64,000 bases of DNA from Entrophospora sp. SA101 (lineage: Eukaryota > Glomeromycota > Glomeromycetes > Entrophosporales > Entrophosporaceae). Of the stretch, positions 37,698 through 47,863 are shown piece after piece (position 1 is the first letter of the stretch; each line of letters begins with the position of its first letter). Where the stretch lies: assembly GCA_958430865.1 (NCBI GenBank), contig CAUDNR010004400.1, forward strand, positions 12,702 to 76,701, read 5' to 3'. The notes beneath the pieces were generated by a model. The model did not search any database. It was not told the origin of the DNA and saw nothing but the letters and a program-made list of their open reading frames with translations. The translations under genes and the position numbers were made by a program.

Positions 37698-37882
37698 TAC
37701 GGTCAAATCTCGTTTCAACGAGTTATAATTAAATGTTTCAAACGAATTTTTCAAAATCTTTGCTTCGCATGTAAAACCATTCGCTGAAACGCGATATGTA
37801 ATTTTGGTATAATAGTAATAAATTTTAGATGTAATTTTCTTATGTGTCCCCACAGATTCGTTGAAAACGAGGTTTGACTGTA
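37698..37882. mobile_element. MITE with Tc1/pogo-like ends, TA-flanked
   Basis: Terminal inverted repeats of about 22 bp: CGGTCAAATCTCGTTTCAACG at 37700 and, reverse-complemented, CAGTCAAACCTCGTTTTCAACG ending at 37880. A TA dinucleotide flanks both sides, the target site of Tc1/mariner-type elements. The 181-bp interior is noncoding. The internal words GAAACGCGAT and AAACGAATTTTTC suggest some secondary palindromic structure. Confidence 0.8.
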
Positions 37883-38013
37883 TACGGTTTGTTTAAATTT
37901 TGTTAAATATCGATTTTTTTTTTTTCAAAAAGCTTTTCAAGCCGATCATACTTTTCATCATACACTACTCACTCATGAGTGTATCAAGCAGATTGTTTTG
38001 TATAAGTTCTAGT

Positions 38014-39237
38014 ACAGCATTGAACTTCGCCTATTTTTCGAGATAATCACATTTCAAAAATTTGCCTTCAATTTCTTGAACGCAATATCATGGTACGTCT
38101 ACAAAGTGCTCACAGGGTTGCAAACATGGTCAATAAAGAACTTGAGGCGCAACGTCAAACAATTCTACATTGCTGGCTAAATGGAATTTGTACTGCCAAA
38201 GAAATACATGAAAAAACAAAGATCTCCCTTCGTACCATTCAGTACAATATCAAAAAACTCAAAGAAAAAGGTACTATTAAACATATTGGCGTAATGGTCG
38301 CCGTTATAAGGTTACACAAACAGTTTCGCGGCCAATCGGGCAATTAGTTCACCATAACTCTGCATTAAAACACGCCAACTTGCAGTTCGAATTCAAGATA
38401 CACATAATATATCTATTTCACATACTAATATCTGGTGACACATGGCAAAAAAGGGTATAATAGTGCCATACCACTTTCCACCCCAATGCTTACCATTAGT
38501 CATATTGATGCTCGAAAAACATGGGCACAAACTCATTTGAATGATGACTGGGATTATACCATTTTTACAGACGAGACTGCCTTCGATTTATTTCGCAATA
38601 AAATTTTAAGATGGTATAAAAATGGAGAAATACCAGTTAGAAGATTACCAAAATCACAACAAAAGGTAATGGCTTGGGGTGGAATTTCATTGAATGGCAA
38701 AACCCCCTTGTTTTGCTTTACAGAAATAATGGATGGTCCTTTTTATGTGAATATTTTGCAAAACCAGATTCTTCCTGCTTCTCAACAGTTGTATGGTAGA
38801 AACTGGCATTTGCAGCAAGATAATGATCCTAAGCACACTTTTGCGTGTTGCAAAAACTTTCTATCCCAAAATAATATTCATGTTTTAGACTGGCCATCCA
38901 ACAGTCCCAATCTGAATCCCATTGAAAATATGTGGCAGATCGTAAAAAATAATGTAGAAAGAAGAATGCCAGGAAATACTAGTGAGTTGAAACAATTTAT
39001 GGTTGAAGAATGGGATAAAATCCCCCAAGAAACTGTACAAAATTTAATTAAATCTATGAAAAATCATTGTGAATTAATATTACAAAAAAATGTAGATAGA
39101 ATTTTTTATTGATTTTTTTGCATCTAATAAAATAAATAATGGACTTTCAAATGAATCTATTTTTATCTAATTTCAATGCGTGATTGTTGAGATATATGTT
39201 TTTATTTATGCGCAATTTTTTTCGCAACACACTGTAT
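38014..39237 (+). mobile_element. Tc1-like DNA transposon, decayed
   Basis: Encloses the transposase pseudogene. The right end reads GCGCAATTTTTTTCGCAACACACTGTA and finishes at TA. The left end is probably TACAGCATTGAACTTCGCC at 38014, which matches the reverse complement of the right end only loosely (shared AATCAC and CATTTCAAA words further in). The right boundary is therefore firmer than the left. Confidence 0.6.
38090..39115 (+). pseudogene. Tc1-like transposase, frameshifted
   Basis: The first part (38090-38290) encodes a helix-turn-helix DNA-binding region: WLNGICTAKEIHEKTKIS, then TIQYNIKKLKEKG. The DDE catalytic part (38435-39112) shows all three acidic residues: FTDETAFDLF, LQQDNDPKHT and NSPNLNPIENMW, spaced as in DD34E elements. 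Between them the frame slips twice: RNGRRYKVTQTVSRPIGQL continues in a second frame, then RQLAVRIQDTHNIS in a third. TGA replaces an expected Arg codon just before HMAKKGYNSA. Because the DDE part is intact, loss of function is recent, or the breaks could be read errors. Confidence 0.9.
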
Positions 39238-39339
39238 ATATAATCTAACTTTATGATTACTTTTGATTACCACTACCACCAGCAGCAGCTATCATTGTTT
39301 GTTTAATAAGATTTACAAATTAGAGAGGTGTTATCATTA

Positions 39340-39480
39340 TACATGAAGTCGAAACTATTTCGATCATTTGCGGATCTGGTCGAAGTATAGGGTCGAAATA
39401 AGGTCGAAACTGATTTTTACTATGTAGTTGCTTCAAGTCGAAACATTTCGGCTTTGGGGTTTTAATTTCGACTTCATGTA
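39340..39480. mobile_element. GAAGTCGAAA-type MITE, copy a
   Basis: A 141-bp element with ends TACATGAAGTCGAAA and TTTCGACTTCATGTA, perfect inverted repeats over 15 bp. The interior is rich in GGTCGAAA words on both strands. A second copy (126 bp) lies at 53785-53910 with the same interior (GATCATTTGC, GATCTGGTCGAA, CTGATTTTTACTATGTAGTT). No coding capacity. Confidence 0.85.
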
Positions 39481-39538
39481 TAGTTAAAAAAAAATTTTTA
39501 AAATAACATTTAAATAAAATAATTTCAACATTATCATC

Positions 39539-39657
39539 AGCTACGGCCATACATAGTGAAAAGCACCGGAACCCGTCCGATCTCCGAAGTTAAACCACTA
39601 ATGGCCCAGTCAGTACTATGGTTGGGGACAACATGGGAATACTGGGTGTCGTAGCTT
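39539..39657 (+). rRNA. 5S ribosomal RNA
   Basis: About 119 bp. The ends pair (AGCTACGGCCAT with GTGTCGTAGCT, helix I). Conserved 5S segments are present: CGGCCATAC, GAACCCGTCCGATCTCCGAAG, TTAAACCACTAATGGCC and GGGGACAACATGGGAATAC. The internal A-, IE- and C-box region of the RNA polymerase III type 1 promoter is in place. A run of ten T follows at 39656-39665 as terminator. It stands alone with no array, as in fungi with dispersed 5S genes, and begins about 58 bp after a MITE. Confidence 0.95.
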
Positions 39658-39751
39658 TTTTTTTTATTCATTAATAAATGCGTGAGAAAATATTAATATA
39701 TATAAAATAAATATAATAATCATTCTTTACAAATTTTTTTTATTTTTTGAA

Positions 39752-40622
39752 ATGGAACTTCAAGGCTCTTGTCATTGTGGAAAAGTTAAATTCAAAGTAA
39801 AGTCTAATACACCTGTACCATATATGAGATGTTATTGGTAATATTAATAAAAGTTTGAATTTTTGAATATATTAATATGCTTGCTTACCACCTAAAAATA
39901 ATCATATTTTCAAGTTCCATATGCCGTAAACTTGATGGTGGAGGTGGATATAGTATTAATATTATGGGATTGGTAATTAATTAGTTAATTTAGATCATGA
40001 TTTCTTTTTTTGATAAATTTATAATGGTTTTTTTTTGTTTTAGAATGATACACTTGAAGTTGACGGAATGGAAAATGTCAAGACATATTAGTATGTATTG
40101 AATAATTATTTATGATAACTAATAAATATTGTTTTCTTTTGTAGAAGTTATCGTGGAATTAAGGATAAATCTTTACCTAAAAAACAACAAGAGGAATGGT
40201 AAATCATAATCATAATCACAATAATATTAATAATAATAATAATAAATTTAGATTTTATTTTGCTTAAATAGTGGAAATAGAAGATCATTTTGTAAAGAAT
40301 GTGTGCATTTTTATGGGCCTATGATCCAAAATATTCTGAATGGGTTAGTTATTTATTTATTTATTTTGTAGTTAAATACTCACTTACATTTATAATATAA
40401 ACAATTTACTTTTTTAAAAAAAAACATTCACACAAAGTGCTATCCGTTTGCATCTGCAATTGACACACCACTGCCAAAACCCAAAAGATTGGTTTGTATA
40501 ATGTTAAAGATAAAGCTGATTGGGCTGAAGTTCCTGATTCAAGTGAAGCTGACTTATTTGATGAATATCCTGATAAATCAATTGAAGGCTGGCATAAAGC
40601 TAATAATCAATGGATCAAATAA
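39752..40622 (+). pseudogene. GFA-family (glutathione-dependent formaldehyde-activating-like) gene, frameshifted
   Basis: Exons 39752-39837, 39915-39972, 40044-40090, 40148-40198, about 40259-40345 and about 40439-40622. The zinc-binding CENP-V/GFA fold is clear: GSCHCGKVKFKV, then (C)SICRKLDGGGGYSI, then CGNRRSFCKEC. After KEC the family sequence AFLWAYDPKYSEW is present but in the +1 frame, as if one base were lost near 40301. The terminal part YPFASAIDTPLPKPKR is followed by YNVKDKADWAEVPDSS in another frame, a second slip near 40494. The downstream frame then stays open to a TAA. Members bind zinc and act on S-hydroxymethyl-glutathione-type adducts. Two isolated indels in otherwise well-kept sequence mean a young pseudogene or base-calling errors. 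Confidence 0.8.
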
Positions 40623-40732
40623 TTTTATAATTACAATTATAAATAAATAAATGTCATTCTTCTTATGAGTGCCTTTTTTACCAGTGAAAATATGATCCTT
40701 ATATCAAGTTAATCTCATGTTTCCTTTATCCC

Positions 40733-40879
40733 TGTTGTGCGTGAAAATGAAATCTATGTGAACTTGCAATTCACATACGTGAAATTCAAATTAACCAATT
40801 AGAATTTCATATCCAAACACTCCATCCCAAAATTTTAATTATAAATTTTGATTTCACAGTTTCAATTTCACATACAACA
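40733..40879. mobile_element. TGTTGTATGTGAAAT-type MITE, copy a
   Basis: Ends TGTTGTGCGTGAAAATGAAAT and (reverse-complemented) TGTTGTATGTGAAATTGAAAC form inverted repeats of about 20 bp. The interior carries several GTGAAATTC/GAATTTCA words. A second copy in the opposite orientation is at 56131-56262. The sequence ATCCC borders or overlaps both ends here. Confidence 0.8.
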
Positions 40880-41740
40880 TCCCTAACTTAATATTAATAT
40901 TTTCCTTAGTGTGAAAAAGGTATTCTTTCTTGCACAAAATATAACTTTTTGAAAATATATAGTAGGACTCTGTGTAAACTTTAATATTAATATTTAGCTA
41001 AATTTTATAAAGGTTTTATTATAAATTAACTCACAAAATATATTTTATTAAAACATCATCTAAATAAATTTTTATTAAAGCATCATCCGATTAAATAAAT
41101 ACATTTTTATTTCTTTATAATAACCAACATGTAAGCATTATTTATATAGGCATATTGTAACAAAACCAGGCAAAGTGAACACAATGGGATTACTTTTGAT
41201 ATCATCCTCCTCTTCGGATTGATAAAACTTCTATATACTGTATAATAAACATTATTATAAATAAAAGATAAAAAATCATTTATCTTCACATACAAATTCA
41301 TCATGATAATATAGATCACGCACCATTTTGAAGCAAAATACCTGGTTCGTAAAAATTACATCTTCATTGGAGTATGAAATGATGTTTGCTTCATTTTTTT
41401 TCTACTGGTAGAAACTCCATTTTTTTTGATATTATATAAATATCAATATGTTCTTCACGTGCCCTTCAGGCACGTGAAAAAAAGAATATTGACTATAGGA
41501 AGTGTAGGAGGTATCTGATAAATGAATTATCAGGCAGAAATAAAAAATTCTATATTCTTATTATTAAATGATAAACTGATTGTATCACATGATTATAATA
41601 TCAAGTTGCAAAAATAAGTTTGTCTATTTCTGCCAGTGATTACATAGGGACCTACTTGATAATTAATTTTATTCGCATAAAAAAACTTTATTGGTGTGTG
41701 ACAAAAGAAAGTTGACTTATAATAAATAAATCTATTAAAG
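40880..41740. other. Intergenic stretch upstream of the CREG-like gene
   Basis: About 860 bp, AT-rich. I see no gene. CACGTGCCCTTCAGGCACGTG at 41457 is a 21-bp near-perfect palindrome with two CACGTG cores about 265 bp before the next start codon, a possible bHLH-type binding site. Confidence 0.5.
41456..41477. promoter_or_regulatory. Paired CACGTG palindrome upstream of the CREG-like gene
   Basis: Two E-box/G-box cores (CACGTG) lie in inverted symmetry around CCCTTCAGG, the only such pair I noticed in the window. It could be a regulatory site for the gene starting at 41741. This is inference from sequence symmetry only. Confidence 0.35.
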
Positions 41741-41966
41741 ATGAAATATTTTTCCATTAATAATTTGTTATTGATATTAATAATAATTAGTTGCGAAAAA
41801 ATAATTATCAATGTTGAAACAAGAGGAATTACAGAAACTAAAGAGGACGCAGCGAGAATAGCAAGAAATTTGGTAAATGAAACAGGATATGGAACTCTTG
41901 TTACTATTATGAGCGAAAATGAAGATCATATGAAAGGTGAAATTATCATGTATATATTTATTCTTA

Positions 41967-42042
<76 letters not shown>

Positions 42043-42857
42043 TTTTAAGGATATCCAATTGGACTTCTTGAATATTTATCAGATGATTGTCCATCCACTG
42101 GAGATCCATTATTACTTTTGAGTCATGTACAGGTAAAAGAAAGGAGGGATGAAAATAAGGGAAGGGATGATTGAAAAATTACAAATATACTAAACCATGA
42201 ATTTACTGTATGTATGGAAAAAAGCTAAATGTTCGCAATGCTTTTGATGATGGACTGAGAGCTTCTCTGTCGATTCGTAAATTAAGTTCCAAGAAATCAT
42301 TTTTTCCTTTCGCTGAACCAAGATTAAATTTATTTGGTAAAATAACAAGGGTTAACGAGAGTGAGGTAAATATAACAAGTATTGATTAATTAATTAATTA
42401 ATTAATTAATTATATTTATTATTATTATTGGGAGAAAAGGAATTCTAATATTTAAATTAATTAGGAGAATGATGTTAAAAATTGTTATCTAGAGAAACAT
42501 CCAAAAGCTCGTTATTGGTAAGGATGTCTTTTCTTTTCATGCTAATGATGGTGATGATAATCAAGAACATTATCAATTCGTTAACTTCTTAAATGATTAT
42601 GGCAATTATTAGGCTTCCTGGCAAAGTTCATTCATTTCATTTCTATCGATTTAAAGTTCAAGATATTTATTTTATTGGAGGTTTTGGGGGGTAATTTGCT
42701 AATAATTTTATTGACTGATTGATTGAGATTGGTAATTAATAAGTTAATAACTTTGTTATATGTCATAAAAAGTCTTCATTATATAGGATTTATTGAAGAG
42801 AAACTATATCATGAGACAACTCTAGATGGTGGTTCTGATGATATTTGTGAAGAATGA
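41741..42857 (+). CDS. CREG-like secreted FMN-binding-fold protein
   Basis: Exons 41741-41936, 42050-42132, 42225-42365, 42465-42517, 42613-42690 and 42787-42857, about 207 residues. The N-terminus is a signal peptide (SINNLLLILIIISCEKIII). The body fits the CREG/pyridoxamine-oxidase-like split-barrel family: ARIARNLVNETGYGTLVTI, YPIGLLEYLSDDCPSTGDPLLLLS, RKLSSKKSFFPFAEPRLNLFGKI, then CYLEKHPKARYWLPGKVHSFHF ending in IYFIGGFGG. Animal CREG proteins are secreted glycoproteins of the endolysosomal system. Oddity: exon 5 ends in a G run and is one base too long for the final exon. With one G fewer, the last exon reads FIEEKLYHETTLDGGSDD to the TGA; as given it would stop after four codons. This is either a homopolymer error or a late frameshift. 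Confidence 0.8.
41968..42042. repeat. (AAT)n microsatellite in intron 1 of the CREG-like gene
   Basis: About 24 uninterrupted AAT units fill most of the first intron, ending about eight bases before its AG acceptor. Length changes here would alter the intron but not the protein. Confidence 0.95.
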
Positions 42858-43232
42858 TTGAAAGTACAAATATGCATACATGCACGTGTAACTTATTAAT
42901 GTGTGTTTACTTTTCTTATGAATGGATGTTTTTTGTTTTTCTTGATCACGTGTATACTTTCATTTTTAAGAAAAAATTGTTTTTTACCTTTTTTATAATT
43001 ATTATTAAAAAAAATGTAACAATATTAAATTCTTGTTTGTTATTTATTAGTTTGTATCTTATAAATAAGCATAAAAAAGCAGATAAATAGCGCGTCACTT
43101 TATAAAACTATTTTATTTCCCATATATATATGCATGCTTATTATTTCAAAAACAATCAGAAAATTTTCTTCATTTTATTCTGCATGAACTTTTCCCACTA
43201 ACGCAGCAACAATCGCAACAACGAAAACAAAA
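42858..43232. other. Short intergenic stretch
   Basis: 375 bp between two same-strand genes. AT-rich. It presumably contains the 3' end of the CREG-like gene and the promoter of the methyltransferase gene; no distinct site is recognised. Confidence 0.5.
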
Positions 43233-44210
43233 ATGGATTTAATTTCACAACATGACGATGAAGAGAGTTCTAATGAGAATTTAATTCTTCATCTTACAAC
43301 AGAATTTAAAAAGCCTTTTACAGGCTGGGACTTTTCATATCTTAAAGGTCGCATGGAAGAAAATTCCGGATCTTTAGGTTGGAATTATGAAAATACCGTG
43401 AGAAGTTTGTTACCACATCATAAAGGGCTTTTAGATATGGGAACTGGTAGCGGTGAATTTCTTGCTTCTTTGAGTCCTTTACCTCCAGATACTTGTGCAA
43501 CAGAAGGTTGGGCTCCCAATATTGATATTGCAAGAAAACGTTTAAAACCTTTAGGAGTAACAGTTACAGGTAATTATGATATGACAATAATAGTTCAATC
43601 AATATTAATTTATTACAATTATTAATCGTTAATAATAAAAAAGCAAAGGAACAAAATGATACAAATGATTGGAATCTATCATTCTTTTTTATCGATTTAA
43701 TCAGTTAATTAATTTAATTCATTCATTTATTTATACAAATAACATTTAGCAATTACCGATTATGACGTTAGATTACCAATTAATGATGCAAGGTTTGATT
43801 TGATAATTAATAGACATGAACCATATATTATCTATGAAGTACATAGGCTCCTTAAACAAAATGGCATATTTGTGACACAACAAGTTGGAGAAAGGGATAA
43901 TATAGAAATAAATAAATTATTAGGTGCACCAGAACATCTTGGTTATCGTGAATGGCATTTAGAACAAGCTTGTAGTGAAATGGTCAAGGCGGGATTCACC
44001 ATACTTGAGAAACAAGAGGCTTTTATAGAGACAAAATTTTATGATGTTGGTGCAATTGTTTACTATTTAAGAGCTATTCCATGGCAAATTGAGGATTTTT
44101 CAGTGGAAAAGTATTCTGAACAATTGATAAATTTACATCACAAAATTCAGAATGAAGGTTACCTTTCTGTAGAAAGTCATAGATTTTTCATAATTGCAAG
44201 AAAAATTTAA
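43233..44210 (+). CDS. Class I SAM-dependent methyltransferase
   Basis: Two exons, 43233-43569 and 43750-44210, with the junction in phase 1, give 265 residues. The SAM-binding motif I is GLLDMGTGSGEFLASL (about residues 68-83). The acidic position after strand 2 is probably ATEGWAPNIDIARKRL. After the intron DYDVRLPINDARFDLIINRH supplies motifs II/III. HRLLKQNGIFVTQQVGERD is typical of the following helix-strand in small-molecule methyltransferases. The protein contains no signal or membrane segment, so it is probably cytosolic. The substrate cannot be told from sequence. The general layout resembles bacterial proteins annotated only as methyltransferase-domain proteins. Confidence 0.88.
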
Positions 44211-44958
44211 ATTTAATTACGTTAATTTATTTTTAGAAAGGACTTTTTATTTTACAAAATCACCCCAAAAAATATTTATATGCACATATTTAATTATTAA
44301 TACTTTTTATTTATTATAATCATAATCATGATCATTTTATTTAATATATATTTTTTTTTCAAAAAAAATATTAGTGTCAATTCTTATTCTAATTTTATTA
44401 TTGAGTAGGCGAGAAAAAGAAAATGAGATAATGAAAAAATAATAAAATTTTGTTTTTTATTATTTGTTCAAATAAAATTATAACAAGGACAACTATAAAT
44501 ATTACTAAAATTATTCGTCATGAAATGTAATTTTACAACAACTCTGATTTTTGAACTTAATAAAGAATTGGGTTTATTAATTGTTGAATGAAATCAATCA
44601 GAGAAAAGTTCAAGGTTTTATTTATGTTTATTATAACGATATTTGCTATAATAAGCTTCATTTATTATTTGTACATATTAATATAAATTTACAAATTCAT
44701 AATAAAATAATAACTAATAAAAATATAACTAATAAAAGAATTTAATTAAATTCAGAAGGGAATTAGTAAAAATAAAAAAAATGTTCAGTTAAAAACCGTA
44801 AAATTAATCCAGTCAAGCTTATGAGATCAGTAAATGATCAAAAAATTAATGATATCCAATAATGTATACAAAATCCAAATTATAAAATTGGCACAATCAA
44901 TTGTTCTGAATTTGTGATGGAACCTTTCTTTATTAATATGTATATATATATAGGCCTG
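44211..44958. other. Convergent intergenic stretch
   Basis: About 750 bp between the 3' ends of the methyltransferase (plus) and the hydrolase-phosphatase fusion (minus). AT-rich with no gene; it presumably holds both polyadenylation regions. Confidence 0.5.
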
Positions 44959-47683
44959 CTATATATTTTTGTAATTACCAATTGGCGAAGACAATTTATT
45001 ACCATTCTCGCCGTTATTATTATTGTTGCTATTTGATGATGATCTGTTAGATGAGGAAGGAAAGATAATTGGTGCTGATATATTATTAGAAGATATATCT
45101 TTAGTAAGATTATGATGTTGAATTATATATTTATTCAGATTATGCTGATTGTGATTAATTATATTGTTAAATTGCACATGTGGATTCATTCGAAGAGGTG
45201 GTTCATATCTTAGAAATAATTCATCCTTGAAATGACGATGTCTAAAATAATAACATACAATCAATCAGCCAGCCAGATAATTAACAAAACTTCAAAGACA
45301 ATATATACACACAAACTTACCTGATACCAGTTGGTTTTCTTGCTTCTTCAAAATATTTGATAGCGTCTGCAACTGTTAAATGTAATTCTTCGATTAAATA
45401 AGAACAGATCATGAATCCTGTTCGATTAAACCTATAGCACATGCACACATGCATACACATAGATATGTTAATCATAAAAAAATAAAAACCAGTTCCAATA
45501 GAATAAAATTCTACTCTGTGAAAAAAATTACAAACCCATAGTGACAATGCACAACAATTTGTTTATCTGGTTTCTTATTCCAAGCTTCTTTTGCTATTTG
45601 AATAAATTTTCTAACCTCATCACGTGAAGGTGGAATTTTACTAGCTGTACTGAATTTTATGTAAGTGATATGAGAATTGTCAAAGTCACTTGTTCGATAT
45701 GGTGGTGAATCTTTTGTTATATCTAAAATACTGCGTGTTGAATTAATAATAACAATAACAATATATTAAATTAATATCTCATTTTTTTTCCAATAAAGTG
45801 AAAAGAAATAAAACCAAGTTCAAAGAAAGTTTGAATACGGATTTATAGATTGTTGAATTGATTTGATAGATTACAATCCTATTTCCGGGTGCCGTGCAAT
45901 AAAAGCCGTCGGACAATGTTCTTCATCATTCTGACGCATAACCTTTTTTATAAAAAGGTGATTAATTTTTCATGTATATATTAAATCATAATGAGTAATG
46001 AGGAACAATTATCAGATACATACTTTCATTGCTCTAAAACCTGTGTTATTGACAGTAATTTCTGATATAATAGGTGTTTGTTTCCACTAAATATATATAA
46101 TTTTTAAATATATATCATAACAACAAGATGAATGATGATGATGTGATATCAAACCTTTTCATAATTTTTCATTGACCATTTATTTTCGTCTTTGGTTTCG
46201 TAGATTATTTGCCATGCTGGATCCAATGTTGCAAGTCTGCATTCATTTATAAGGAACTGATTAATTATACGATTTAACAATTCCGGTTTTTCCAACATTG
46301 GAACATGACCTGATTCTTGAATGATAACAGGCTGTGGTGATGCGCCTACTTTATTATTCCATTCATGTATAAGTGCCATTTCGCTAGGTGGTGTAACTTC
46401 ATCCTTGAAAAAAAAGTTAAATAAGTTTGATAACCATTACAAAATTTATTTATTAGATTGTAACTAACCGCTTGACCAGAAATGAGTAATAAAGGACATT
46501 CGATAGCATCTATATTTTCTCTGGTAAACCATTTCGCTCCCTTTAACATAAATTTATAAACTTGAGTTTTTGATTGTTTATTCCATAGAAGTTGCTTTGA
46601 TCTAATCATATCATTTGCAGTTTTGCTTAGCATGCGATTAACACTTGTAGAATGAGTCCCACCTCGACGATCCAATATACGTAAAATATTAAATATAATA
46701 TCAGGTATTGATTGAATTCTTCGCTGTCGTTCCAGATCTTTTTCGGTTATTTGAGCTTTTACCGAAATAAGTGTCAAAGCTTTTATAGATTGTTTTACAC
46801 GTTGGTACAAAAAAGTACCCAAGCAACAACCATAAGAATGACAAATCAATACCGTATTATCACTTGGATAACGTCTTAGTAATTCTATTAGATCTTCCAC
46901 TAATGATTCCGTAGTATAATCTTCTAGCCTTTAGTATTGTCATTATTATTATTAATAATGTTATAAATGATGTATAAAATATTTATTATTACGAGTATAT
47001 ATCTTTTTTTACCTTCTTGATACTTCACTTTTCCCACATCCAACCAAATCAATAGCTAAAACATTTGCAGTCGATGAGAAATATTCAATTTGATATTCCC
47101 ATTGTGCTGCCTTTTTTTTATAGAATACAATAATAAAAGAACAAAGAAGGGTAATTAAGTGGTAAATCATTATGATCAATTGTTAATCGTATATTATAAT
47201 CAGCGAGAATAAGCAACCTGGCCACCTAATCCGTGAATAAATAAAATTAATGGCACTTTTGCACCAAGTTCATGTATAATGTGAACGATCCGAATTCGTT
47301 TATTCCTGATGTTTACAAATTGCGTATGCTTCTGAATGATGTTAGATGGTTCATTATCATCTATAAGACCATTTTGAATTGATGATAATGGCAGTTGTAA
47401 TAATGATTATGATATTTAGGATAAATATATTTATTTATAATAATAACAAAAAAAAAAAAAAAATAGGAAACTTCATAATTTTGTTATTGTCTTGAAACTT
47501 GCCCTTTTCAATTTTTTTATAAATATTGAACAGTAAACTAGTCAAAATTAAAGCAAATCCTGTAAAAGCTAATGGTAAAAAGTAATTAACATTCAAATGT
47601 TGAAATGGTGTGGGAAAACTAGAAATAGCTGGAAATTTTTTAATAACATTATTAAAAAAAGGGGAAGAAATAAAAGATTCCAT
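44959..47683 (-). CDS. Fused alpha/beta-hydrolase and capping-enzyme-type dual-specificity phosphatase
   Basis: Minus-strand exons: 47683 to about 47490, 47360-47218, 47110-47013, 46928-46469, 46403-46155, 46086-46024, 45942-45875, 45730-45536, 45431-45321 and 45241-44959. Exons 2-10 join in perfect phase (about 557 residues). Exon 1 has a membrane segment (FLPLAFTGFALILTSLLF), but its splice to exon 2 is not resolved because phase does not match. The first half is an alpha/beta hydrolase: LFIHGLGGQ, nucleophile in LICHSYGCCLG, Asp in SGQADEVTPP, His in ESGHVPML. The second half is a Cys-phosphatase: GFILDITKDSPPYRTSDF and HCHYGFNRTGFMICSYLIEE (HC-X5-R), closest in style to the RNA 5'-triphosphatase domain of animal capping enzymes. 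The tail is Asn/Ser-rich. Both active sites look complete. Its start is 181 bp from the divergent phosphatidylserine synthase gene. Confidence 0.85.
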
Positions 47684-47863
47684 ATTGTTTTTATAAATTA
47701 AATTAGAAATATTTTATTATTATATATTGTTAATTTGGGTTAGTTTACTATTAATATTAAGATGGTCAGTGCTATTACGTCAATGTTACATCGTACATGT
47801 GTATATCATGCTTGACACATAAATAATAAATTTTTTTTCAATTTAAAAAAAAAATTCAAAATT
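47684..47863. promoter_or_regulatory. Divergent promoter between hydrolase-phosphatase and PSS genes
   Basis: Only 180 bp separate the two ATGs on opposite strands, so both genes must share or overlap promoter sequence. AT-rich; the central GTCAGTGCTATTACGTCAATG contains a TTACGTCA word (CRE/ATF-like), which may serve both directions. The role is inferred from position. Confidence 0.5.

Noticed and set aside
41777..42109. Minus-strand frame with a long poly-Leu run resembling a membrane protein
   Set aside because: The Leu run is the (AAT)n microsatellite read in reverse; the frame covers an intron of the CREG-like gene.
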